Assembly: GCA_902802945.1 (NCBI GenBank)
Contig: CADCOC010000070.1
Coordinates: forward strand, 1-38,716
Length of the DNA: 38,716 nucleotides
Source: an uncultured bacterium
GTDB lineage: Bacteria > Verrucomicrobiota > Kiritimatiellia > RFP12 > UBA1067
Reading direction: 5' to 3'
Part shown: piece after piece, positions 1 through 7,153 of the stretch
Layout of the letters: each line of letters begins with the position of its first letter
Numbering within the stretch: the stretch's first letter is position 1
Position numbers and translations under genes: made by a program
The notes under the pieces: generated by a model
What the model was told of the DNA's origin: nothing
Seen by the model: only the letters and a program-made list of their open reading frames with translations
Database searches by the model: none

Positions 1-2
1 AC

Positions 3-1414
3 AACTGGCTTTGCGCCAACAGCTCCGGGGTGACGATCGAGGGCGGTTTGCCCGGCGCGGACACGACAATCGTCATCGCCGGCCAGACGACGTTCTCCTT
101 CCCCGAGAACGCGACGCTGTCCTACCGCACGATCCGATTTGACAACGTGCAGCTCGCGACGGACGTCAACTGGAACGGCATAGACTTTACAAAGGTCGCG
201 CCCGGGGTCTCCATCGACCTTTGCGGAAACGACTTGGAGATGACGGCGTTCAACGGGAGCGTGATTGACGCATGGTCCGTGACCGACAGCTCGGCGCAGG
301 GCTCGGGCGGCAAGTTCGTGTTGACCGTCGTGGAAGGCGACGAGTTCATCAACGGCATAACCTCGGATAACGGCGGAATCGCGCTTTCCGGAACGCTGCG
401 GTTCGTCAAGGAGGGGACCGGTGTGTATTGTGCCCGCAGGGCGGGACAGACCTACACGGGCGGAACGCACGTGAAAGCCGGGACGGTCATCTGCGACATC
501 GGGACGGCAAATGCCGCGAACCGCAATCCGTTCGGAATCGGCGACAAGACGCAGACCATTCGGATCGAGAAGGGTGCGGTCCTTGACTTCAACACCAACA
601 TCAACGGGAGCATCTACAACTACGAACTAGGAGGCAAGATCAAAGTCCGTGGCACCAGTCAGAACGCGGCATGGTGGAGTAATGCCTCAACAATCGTATG
701 GATGCAGTTGGCGGCAACGATGAGAACGACTACGCGGAACTGAATCTGAACGGCAAGACCTTGACCGTGGAAATCAACGTGGGCAGCGGCAACGACTGCC
801 AATGCTACGCCAGGTATTTGAGGATTACGCAAACGGGGACGATAAAGATAAACGCCGCTTCCGCAGGGGCGTTGCAGATCGACGCCTCCTTGACTGATTT
901 CTCCGCCGCAAATCTCCAGTTCGAGGGGAACGCATTCCTTTTCCTGGCCGGCAACAATACTGGCTCAATTCTGGTGAGAGACTTTGCATACACGAACACG
1001 AGGAATTACTGGGCGGCGCATAAGCACTCGGCGCGCAAGGTGGTTGTCGGCGGCGTCTATAAGGCAGGAGCATATCGTCCGCCGGTGGAGCTGAACAATG
1101 GCGCGACGCTTGACCTTTCGGGCATTTCGGACAGCTGGAATGCTACGGGACACAACGGCAATATAACCGCCAATAGCACGTATGTCAGCAACAATCCGGG
1201 ACAGGTGACGTTCGCGTCCGGCGCAACCATTACGGTCGATTTGGGCACACGCGCGTTCGGACAGGGCAAGACGAAGGTCGTGAATTGGGCCACCCCGCCG
1301 ACCAACGTGACGTTTGTCCGTGGCGCGGAGGTTCCGCGTGACATCTCGTTCAAGTTGAAGGACGACGGCCTCTACGCCTGCCGTCCAGTCGGTGTGATGA
1401 TCTTGGTGAGGTAA
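3..1414 (+). CDS. Autotransporter-type beta-strand repeat surface protein, 5'-partial and frameshifted
   Basis: The frame is open from the left edge, so the N-terminus lies outside the window. The translation is rich in Gly, Thr, Asn and Val with short alternating strands such as YTGGTHVKAGTV and LNLNGKTLTVEI. This is the pattern of autotransporter-associated beta-strand repeats (passenger beta-helices). The first frame stops at 741-743, while the continuing repeat pattern lies in another frame that opens at 683 just after a TAA. A one-base loss or equivalent between about 683 and 743 therefore splits the gene; it may be a real mutation or a base-calling error. The C-terminal tail (DDGLYACRPVGVMILVR) resembles the short tails of many surface proteins in this lineage, and I see no beta-barrel domain. 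The next gene starts 4 bases after the stop and is probably co-transcribed. The ligand or role is unknown. Confidence 0.7.
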
Positions 1415-1418
1415 TCAG

Positions 1419-3026
1419 ATGAAAACATTGACTATTGCCGTATTTGTAGCATCCTTGCTTGCCGGCTTGGCACTTTCCGCGTCGGAGGCAAACGAGGCGC
1501 GGAAGGCGTTGAACATCGTGAACTTCGTGCGGTCGGCGGATCCGCGTCAGCCGCGCGCGGAGATGATCAGCGCGGTGCGCGAGGAGGTCGCCCTGAACCT
1601 CAAGTACGGGTTCAAGAACACGATCCTTCTCCAGTACGACGCGCTTGTCGATCCCGAGATGATGGCCGAGGCACTGAAGAGCGACAAGGCGAAGACCGAG
1701 TTCGGGCTCTGGTTCGAGATGTCGCGTCCGCTCAACGAGGCGGCGGGGCTGCCGTGGAAGCCCAAGGGCGCGCACAAGAACTGGAACTGGGACTGGCACA
1801 TCAACCCCGGCTTCTTGATGGCGTACGACCATGCCGGACGCAAGGCCATCATCGACGCGGCGTTCAGGCGGTTCAAGGCCGACTTCGGGTACTATCCCAA
1901 GAGCGTTGGTTCGTGGCTCCTCGACGCGTGGTCGATGGACTATATGGAGAAGACGTACGGCGTCGACGGCTTCTGCATCTGCCGCGAGCAGGACAACACG
2001 GACGCCTACGGTCTGCGCGGCGGCTACTCGAACGGCGCGTACTACCCCTCGAAGAAGAACATGCTCTCGGCCGCCGTCAACATGGAAAACGCCGTGAAGT
2101 CGCCAGTCTTCAAGATGCTCACGCCCGACCCGATCTACAACTACGGCAGACCGTACAACCTCTACCGGGGCTTCCCGCACAATAACCCGCCGACCATGGA
2201 GCCTGCAATGTCCGGCGGGTTCAAGCCGGAGAACGTGGACTGGTACTTTCGCGTCTATACCGAGCCGAAGGGGTTGATGAACCTTTCCTACATGCAGGCG
2301 GGGCAGGAGAACTCGTTCTGCTGGTACAGGATTTCGCGCGGCTGGCCGATGCAGTGCGCGAAGATCGCGGCGGAAGCGGCGGCGGGGCGTTTCGTCGTGG
2401 AGAAGATGTGCGAGACGGCGCGCGCGTTCAAGGCCGCGCACAAGGCGAACTGCCCCCAGACGCAGATCGCGCTCGAGGACTGGTCCGGATTCGGCCGCAA
2501 GAGCGTGTGGTACAACAGCCGCTTCTACCGCGCCAACCTCATCATGGACGGCAAGCGCCTCGTCTTCCGCGATATCCACAAGATGTCCGACGACTTCGAG
2601 GAGCCGTTCCTCGACAAGGTCTGCACCGGCTGGCAGGCGCTCTACTACACGCCGCCCGTCGTCGACCAGTGGATGTTCAGGGGCAAGGGCGTTTCCGGCG
2701 TGATGTCGTTCGGCGGCGAGTTCGCGTCCATCGAGACGGCGGCGGACGGCGACGCGCTCGTCGTGACGGCGAAGCGCGCGGACGGCACGGCGGCGACGGT
2801 GAGGTTCGAGGAAGGGCGCATCGTCGTTTCCGGCGCAGGGACACTCGATGCTGAATACGAGACGAAGTTCCGAAAGGACATTTCCATCGCGGATGGTGGC
2901 ATCGGTTTTGTGTTCCAGGGATTCCGCTACCGCGTACCCGTGCGCGGCGAGGTGAAGTCCACGGCGAAGGGCTTCAGCATCGCCGGCGACAGGATCGAGC
3001 TCGATCTCTCCAAGTTTGGCCGTTAG
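1419..3026 (+). CDS. Secreted DUF3863/DUF3864-like protein, putative carbohydrate-active enzyme
   Basis: This 535-residue protein starts with a signal peptide (basic MK, hydrophobic stretch to about residue 20, then SASEA). The body reads as an alpha/beta protein. Segments such as NFVRSADPRQPR (about 34-45), YYPKSVGSWLLDAWSMDYM and MLTPDPIYNY match my recollection of DUF3863-type proteins of Bacteroides and PVC bacteria, which are distantly like polysaccharide deacetylases or (beta/alpha) barrel hydrolases. The C-terminal 120 residues look like beta-sandwich sequence (SIETAADGDALVVTAKRADG). The start at 1419 sits 4 bases after the surface-protein stop with a GAGG-like ribosome site. No experimental function is known to me; a role in sugar polymer processing at the cell surface is inferred from secretion and neighbours. 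Confidence 0.6.
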   Translation: MKTLTIAVFVASLLAGLALSASEANEARKALNIVNFVRSADPRQPRAEMISAVREEVALNLKYGFKNTILLQYDALVDPEMMAEALKSDKAKTEFGLWFEMSRPLNEAAGLPWKPKGAHKNWNWDWHINPGFLMAYDHAGRKAIIDAAFRRFKADFGYYPKSVGSWLLDAWSMDYMEKTYGVDGFCICREQDNTDAYGLRGGYSNGAYYPSKKNMLSAAVNMENAVKSPVFKMLTPDPIYNYGRPYNLYRGFPHNNPPTMEPAMSGGFKPENVDWYFRVYTEPKGLMNLSYMQAGQENSFCWYRISRGWPMQCAKIAAEAAAGRFVVEKMCETARAFKAAHKANCPQTQIALEDWSGFGRKSVWYNSRFYRANLIMDGKRLVFRDIHKMSDDFEEPFLDKVCTGWQALYYTPPVVDQWMFRGKGVSGVMSFGGEFASIETAADGDALVVTAKRADGTAATVRFEEGRIVVSGAGTLDAEYETKFRKDISIADGGIGFVFQGFRYRVPVRGEVKSTAKGFSIAGDRIELDLSKFGR

Positions 3027-3112
3027 CGTCAGCAAGTACAAATGCTTTCAAAATTTCCCTAACCATTTCAGACCACCTCGCCCGCGAGGGCAAACTTTGA
3101 GAGAGAAACGAA

Positions 3113-3589
3113 ATGAAGATTCAAAAACTGATGTCTGCCGTGCGATTTGCCGTCGTGGCGGCGGTACTGTTCGTCGGATTGGTTGCGCCAGTACAGGCGC
3201 AGGCGGCGTCACACGCCGAGCAGGTGCTGGCCCTTGTCAACGCGGAGCGCAAGAAGGCGGGGCTTAAGCCCCTCGCGCTTTCGCAGCGTTGCCAGGCCCA
3301 GGCCGACAAGCGCGCGAAAGAGATTTCCCAGCGCGGTCGCTTCAACCACAAGGGTGCCTTCAACGGACTGCACGGATATGGTTGGATGGGCGAGAACATC
3401 GCCAAAGGCTACCGCTCCCCTGCCGCCGTCGTCAGGGGCTGGATGCGTTCGAAGGGCCACAGAGCCAACATCCTTTCGCGCAGATTCACACATCTCGGCG
3501 TCGGCGTCTGCAGGGGATATTGGGTGCAGACCTTCGGCGGCGGCAGACCCAAGATCATCCGCCGCGTCATTCGCCGGAAGCGCCGCTGA
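3113..3589 (+). CDS. Secreted CAP-domain (SCP/PR-1-like) protein
   Basis: A 158-residue protein with a clear signal peptide (MKIQKLMSAVRFAVVAAVLF, cleavage near AQAAS). The rest is a single bacterial CAP domain: ALVNAERKKAGLKPLALS near 40-57, the GENIAKGY motif after GYGWM, a HRANIL motif, and the closing GVGVCRGYWVQTFGG. The CAP pocket His/Glu pattern (FNHKG, GENIA, GHRANIL) is present. These proteins are extracellular and their substrates in bacteria are mostly unknown. The gene follows the DUF3863-like gene after 86 bases that hold a small CCTCG/CGAGG hairpin. The C-terminus is very basic (IIRRVIRRKRR), perhaps for binding acidic surface polymers. Confidence 0.88.
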   Translation: MKIQKLMSAVRFAVVAAVLFVGLVAPVQAQAASHAEQVLALVNAERKKAGLKPLALSQRCQAQADKRAKEISQRGRFNHKGAFNGLHGYGWMGENIAKGYRSPAAVVRGWMRSKGHRANILSRRFTHLGVGVCRGYWVQTFGGGRPKIIRRVIRRKRR

Positions 3590-3619
3590 TTGAGATATTT
3601 TTAACAGGAGACAAAAACA

Positions 3620-3682
3620 ATGAAGATCGTATTGATTGGTTTTGGTATTGCGGCTGCGGCGCTCAAGTGGGGAGATTCTTGA
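3620..3682 (+). CDS. Micro-ORF of 20 codons, possible truncated gene start
   Basis: An ATG preceded by a good ribosome site (ACAGGAG, 8 bases upstream) opens a 20-codon frame beginning MKIVLIGFGI and ending at TGA 3680-3682. The start resembles the first beta strand and glycine turn of a Rossmann-fold gene, so it may be the stump of a lost gene. It could also be a short leader peptide for the oxidoreductase at 3731, whose promoter overlaps its last codons. The ribosome site is the main evidence that it is translated. Confidence 0.35.
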   Translation: MKIVLIGFGIAAAALKWGDS

Positions 3683-3707
3683 AGATTTTGAGACGCTATG
3701 GCATACT
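3679..3707 (+). promoter_or_regulatory. Sigma70-type promoter for the 3731 oxidoreductase
   Basis: TTGAAG at 3679-3684, a 17-base spacer, and CATACT at 3702-3707. The expected start is about 15 bases before the ATG at 3731, leaving room for the GGAGG-like site in TGGAGGATAAACA. Confidence 0.55.
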
Positions 3708-3730
3708 TTGATGTGAATGGAGGATAAACA

Positions 3731-5143
3731 ATGCAGAGCAGAAGAGGATTTCTAATGGGATCAATGTTCGCCGGGGCGGGATGCCTCACGGCGGCGAATG
3801 TCGTGGCGAAGACGGCACCGGCGAAGAAGCCGGCCGCGAAGGACAATCCCCTCGTCTATCCGATGCGCCCGATGAAGGCGGAGCTGTCGCGCGAACTGAC
3901 CGTCGCCATCGTCGGCGCGGGCGGACGCGGATGGGGGTATCAGGGATACGGCAAACGCTTCCCCGGCACGATGAAGGTCGTTGCCGTGGCCGATCTCCTG
4001 CCTTTCCGCCGGGAACGGATGTCGAAGGCGTGGAAGATCCCTGCCGAACGCTGCTTCTGCGACTATCGCGAACTCCTCGCCGCAAGCGAAAAGGGAAAAC
4101 TCGCGGACATCCTGATGGTCACGCTCCCGGACCATCTCCACCGCGACGCGACGATCAAGGGAATGGACCTCGGATACGACGTGCTCGTGGAGAAGCCGAT
4201 GGCGCAGTCCTCGAAGGAATGCCTCGACATGCTCGCGAAGCAGAAGGAGACGGGGCGCATCGTGGGCGTCTGCCATGTGCTTCGGTACGCGCCGTACTAC
4301 GAGGCGATCAAATCCGCCATCGACCGCGGACTCCTCGGCGAGATCATGTCAATCCAGCACACGGAACTTGTCGACATGATCCACATGTCTCACTCGTACG
4401 TGCGCGGCAACTGGCGCAACTCGAAGATCGCGACGCCGATGGTGATCTCGAAGTGCTGTCACGACCTCGACCTCATCAACTGGTTCATCGGGGCGCGCTG
4501 CACGCATGCGAGCGCGGAAGGGGAGCTGCGGTACTTCATCCCGAAGAACCGACCGGCGGGTGCGCCCGCGCGATGCACGGATGGATGTCCGCACGAGAGG
4601 GATTGCATTTATTCGGCGCTGAAGACTTACGTGAGGCAACGCCGCTGGACGGCCCCGCTGGATTTGCCGCCCAAGGCGACGGACGAGCAGGTGACGAAGA
4701 TCCTCGCCGCCTCGCCCTATAGCCGCTGCGTGTTCGCGTGCGACAACGACCAGCCGGAGCAGTACGCCGCCGCGCTCCGCTTCGAGAACGGCGTCTCCGT
4801 CGCGTTCTCCTACGAGGCGCTTTCGCGCATCGGACAGCGCCGGACGCGCATCATCGGCACGAAGGGCATGATTGAAGGCGGCGGAATCGGTTTCCGTCTT
4901 ACGGAGCTTGCGACGGGCAAGAGCTGGGACTGGAACATGAAGATACAGGACATCCCCGGCTACGAGCTACAGGGACACGGCGGTGGAGACTTCCGCCTCG
5001 TGCGAGACTTCCTCATGGCGGTTGACAAACACGATCCGTCCCTGCTCACGTCGTCACTTGAGGCGAGCGTGGAGAGCCACCTGATCGGTTTTGCCTGCGA
5101 GGAGAGTCGTCTCACGGGAAAGAAAATCCGTTTGCACGGATAG
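3731..5143 (+). CDS. Tat-exported Gfo/Idh/MocA family oxidoreductase
   Basis: A 470-residue protein with a twin-arginine signal (SRRGFLMG at 3-10, then a mild hydrophobic stretch to about 26). A Rossmann NAD(P)-binding domain follows: VGAGGRG at 61-67, the family EKP motif at 154-156 with its lysine, then a C-terminal alpha/beta domain containing KCCHDLDLINW near 241-251 with the conserved His/Asp. A Cys/His cluster C-x3-C-P-H-x3-C lies at about 282-292, seen in some members of this family. Family enzymes oxidise or reduce sugars and inositols. Tat export suggests that it folds with bound cofactor and acts outside the cytoplasm. It has its own promoter and converges on the ATPase gene with only 20 bases between stops. 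The substrate cannot be read from sequence. Confidence 0.9.
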   Translation: MQSRRGFLMGSMFAGAGCLTAANVVAKTAPAKKPAAKDNPLVYPMRPMKAELSRELTVAIVGAGGRGWGYQGYGKRFPGTMKVVAVADLLPFRRERMSKAWKIPAERCFCDYRELLAASEKGKLADILMVTLPDHLHRDATIKGMDLGYDVLVEKPMAQSSKECLDMLAKQKETGRIVGVCHVLRYAPYYEAIKSAIDRGLLGEIMSIQHTELVDMIHMSHSYVRGNWRNSKIATPMVISKCCHDLDLINWFIGARCTHASAEGELRYFIPKNRPAGAPARCTDGCPHERDCIYSALKTYVRQRRWTAPLDLPPKATDEQVTKILAASPYSRCVFACDNDQPEQYAAALRFENGVSVAFSYEALSRIGQRRTRIIGTKGMIEGGGIGFRLTELATGKSWDWNMKIQDIPGYELQGHGGGDFRLVRDFLMAVDKHDPSLLTSSLEASVESHLIGFACEESRLTGKKIRLHG

Positions 5144-5163
5144 TCCCAATCTCGGAATGCCTC

Positions 5164-6390
5164 TTAACGTCCGTCAAGCAGGAACTGGTAGATCGGTTCG
5201 TGTATGATGCCGTTCCTCGAAAAATCCACCTCGTCCATTGACAGGACGTACTTGGGATAATTGTCGGCAATCATCTCCAGCACGGAGAATTCTCTGTCGC
5301 GCACCTCCTGCGTCGGCATCAGATACGCGACTTGGATGTAGATCTTGCGTCCGGCACGTTCCGCGACGAAATCCACTTCCTTTCCCCCGACCAGGCCAAC
5401 CGTCACGTTGTAGCCGCGACGCACCAGATCGACCGCGACGATGTTCTCGAGAATCTGGTCGATGCAGGCCTCGTTGTTCCCGAACAGCGCCTCGCGAAAC
5501 CCATGGTCCGCAAGATACACCTTCTCCTGCGACGACAACAGCTGCTTGCCAACGAGGTCGTTGCGCTTGAGCGTAAGGGCAAGACACGCCTCATTCGCGT
5601 ACTTGAGATAATTGTACAGCGTCTCCAGCGACACGCTGCGGTTCTCGTGCCTGAGGAATTTCACGACGGACTGCGCGGAAAACAAATGTCCAACTTCCAT
5701 GATCAAATAGGACAGAATCCTCTCCAGCATGTCAACGTCCCTGATCTTGTGACGCTTCGCGATGTCCTTCAACAACACGGAGTTGAATACGTCCGTGACG
5801 TACGCCCGATACACCTCGCCGGATATCCCCGCGTCGTGTACAAAGGGCAATCCTCCTTCCCGCACGTATTTCCTGAACGCATCGCGCACCGTAATCGCCG
5901 CGTCGGTCGCCTGATAACACGGAAGGACCTCTGAGAACGACAGGGGATAGACGTGAATTTCGACATAGCGCCCGGAAAGATAAGTGGCAAGCTCTCCCGA
6001 CAGCAACTTCGCGTTCGACCCCGTGAGATACACATCGACCTTGAAATCCACTGAAACGGCGTTTATCAGCGTCTCCCACCCTTCAACCTCCTGAATCTCA
6101 TCGAACAGCAGGTATAGGGTTCTTTGCGGATTCTTCGCGGCTTTCACCTTGACGGCCTTCGCCTTAATGAACGTGTAGATGTCATCGACGGTCTTTGCGA
6201 ACGGCAACATCCGCGACTCAAAGTTCACTTCGACAATCTGATTCTCGGGTACGCCTCTTTCAAGGAGAAGCTCCTTGACAAAACCCATGATAAAAGATTT
6301 GCCAGAACGCCTAATGCCGACAAGTACCTTTATTATCGACTTATCGACAAAAGGCTTGATCTTCTTGATATAGAATGGTCTTTCGATCAT
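5164..6390 (-). CDS. AAA_14/DUF4143 ATPase
   Basis: A 408-residue two-domain protein. The N-terminal P-loop ATPase has Walker A GIRRSGKS at 25-32, Walker B LYLLFDEIQ at 92-100 and a TGSN sensor near 123-126. The C-terminal half is the DUF4143 type, with an Asp/Glu-rich nuclease-like core (GGKEVDFVAERAGRKIYIQV). The family is very abundant in anaerobic gut bacteria and archaea and its job is not established; roles in defence or in mobile-element biology have been suggested. The gene has a strong promoter at 6414-6442 and a GGAAG ribosome site 5 bases before ATG. A perfect 16-bp palindrome lies just upstream of the -35 box. A fragment of a paralogue lies directly upstream. It stands alone, with no partner gene on its strand. 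Confidence 0.9.
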   Translation of the reverse strand: MIERPFYIKKIKPFVDKSIIKVLVGIRRSGKSFIMGFVKELLLERGVPENQIVEVNFESRMLPFAKTVDDIYTFIKAKAVKVKAAKNPQRTLYLLFDEIQEVEGWETLINAVSVDFKVDVYLTGSNAKLLSGELATYLSGRYVEIHVYPLSFSEVLPCYQATDAAITVRDAFRKYVREGGLPFVHDAGISGEVYRAYVTDVFNSVLLKDIAKRHKIRDVDMLERILSYLIMEVGHLFSAQSVVKFLRHENRSVSLETLYNYLKYANEACLALTLKRNDLVGKQLLSSQEKVYLADHGFREALFGNNEACIDQILENIVAVDLVRRGYNVTVGLVGGKEVDFVAERAGRKIYIQVAYLMPTQEVRDREFSVLEMIADNYPKYVLSMDEVDFSRNGIIHEPIYQFLLDGR

Positions 6391-6413
6391 TTTCTTCCTT
6401 TCAGCGCGGCGTT

Positions 6414-6442
6414 ATTATATCATACGCCATACCGAAAAGCAA
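6414..6442 (-). promoter_or_regulatory. Consensus sigma70-type promoter of the ATPase gene
   Basis: On the minus strand: TTGCTT (6442-6437), a 17-base spacer and a perfect TATAAT (6419-6414). The ATG at 6390 lies about 24 bases downstream of the -10 box. Confidence 0.75.
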
Positions 6443-6461
6443 CGCCCAAAAGCGTGTTTCT

Positions 6462-6477
6462 TTTCGCCATGGCGAAA
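6462..6477. promoter_or_regulatory. Perfect 16-bp palindrome, putative operator
   Basis: TTTCGCCATGGCGAAA reads identically on both strands. It sits 20 bases upstream of the -35 box of the ATPase promoter, a usual place for a dimeric regulator. The regulator is unknown; no intact regulator gene adjoins it. Confidence 0.4.
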
Positions 6478-6516
6478 TATTTTTGGCGCACATGCAAACC
6501 CTTTCGTTGATGGGTG

Positions 6517-6549
6517 TCAATGAGGTATATAGAACGGTCGTTCGATCAT
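6517..6549 (-). pseudogene. 5' stump of a second DUF4143-ATPase gene
   Basis: From an ATG at 6549 the minus strand reads MIERPFYI, then PH and a stop. The first eight residues are identical to the start of the intact ATPase at 6390, while the DNA differs at silent positions (AGA/CGA, CCA/CCG). This is the first exact-coding segment of a paralogue cut off after eight codons. It lies upstream of, and on the same strand as, the intact copy. Confidence 0.6.
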
Positions 6550-6604
6550 GCTCATCTCACCAACGCCATCGTACGGCGCGAATCGTCGGGGAGTACGTCG
6601 TAAT

Positions 6605-6757
6605 TCATGGAAAACATTTCAGCTCCACCACAACGAATCCGTATGGGCCAAGGTGAATCGTGCCGTCCGGATCGGCCTTGAAGTTTTCCGCGAGAATGGG
6701 TTTCTTCGCAGGATCGAGCTTCACACGTTCGGGTACGAACGCGGCGGGTGCCGGACG
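6605..6757 (-). pseudogene. C-terminal remnant of a glycoside hydrolase-like protein
   Basis: The minus-strand frame between a TAG (6758-6760) and a TGA (6605-6607) encodes about 50 residues ending LGPYGFVVVELKCFP, preceded by VKLDPAKKPILAENFKADPD. The hydrophobic GPYGFVVVE strand followed by the stop is typical of the closing beta-sandwich of GH13/GH42-type glycoside hydrolases. No start codon or catalytic region remains. Exact family membership is a guess. It precedes the ATPase stump (55 bases downstream on the same strand). Confidence 0.5.
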
Positions 6758-6824
6758 CTAAAGTCCTTGTTTGTTTGTCAATGGGCGCAAAAGTGATTTC
6801 CACGTTCGCGGCGCGATTTTATGA

Positions 6825-6852
6825 TATAATTATCCCGCATTTGAGAAAATGC
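6825..6852 (+). promoter_or_regulatory. -10 box and hairpin upstream of a HipA-like fragment
   Basis: A perfect TATAAT lies at 6825-6830 with a weak -35 region. A 6-bp hairpin, GCATTT-GAGA-AAATGC, lies at 6837-6852. It looks like the surviving regulatory region of the truncated gene that begins at 6868. Confidence 0.35.
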
Positions 6853-6867
6853 GCAAAGGCTGAGCGA

Positions 6868-6948
6868 ATGATACTGAAACACAGAGACAGGGAACTGCTG
6901 CGGTTCGAGTGGATCGAGCCGCAGGGGGTTCGCGTTGTCTCCGTGAAC
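6868..6948 (+). pseudogene. N-terminal fragment of a HipA-neighbourhood-like protein
   Basis: From the ATG at 6868 the frame encodes MILKHRDRELLRFEW followed by a Val-rich strand (GVRVVSVN). This resembles, from memory, the first strands of small proteins or domains associated with HipA-like kinases in anaerobes. After about 27 codons the sequence loses protein-like character and a different frame becomes coding, so the fragment ends near 6948. A promoter-like TATAAT lies upstream. The assignment is tentative. Confidence 0.35.
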
Positions 6949-7147
6949 TCTAAATTCCGATTCGCTCGAACTACAGATAAAGCAGAACATGAAGGCCGAT
7001 CCGTTCATCACGAAAGCAGAACTGGCCGAACTCTTGCAGGTATCGCCAAGGTGGATAGCCCAAAAGATGAAGAAGCTTCAGGCGGCCGGCGAGATACGGC
7101 GCGTCGGTGCCGACAAGAACGGCTGGTGGGATGTCTTGAAAGAGTAA
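6947..7147 (+). pseudogene. C-terminal winged-helix fragment (AlbA_2/RecG-like regulator tail)
   Basis: The frame is open from 6947, and the first ATG is at 6989 (52 codons). It encodes a compact helix-turn-helix: ITKAELAELLQVSPRWIAQ, then KMKKLQAAGEIRRVGADKNG and WWDVLKE before the stop. The helix, recognition helix and wing with a terminal Gly-Trp are typical of the last domain of AlbA_2/RecG-like transcriptional regulators and Fic-type proteins. The upstream part of such a protein is missing, since a stop lies at 6944. It may still be expressed as a 52-residue DNA-binding peptide, but there is no ribosome site at 6989. It ends 6 bases before tcdA. Confidence 0.55.
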
Positions 7148-7153
7148 AGCGCA

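Noticed and set aside
1350..3041. 563-codon minus-strand ORF
   Set aside because: It is antisense to the DUF3863-like gene, Arg/Leu/Val-rich with no recognisable domain.
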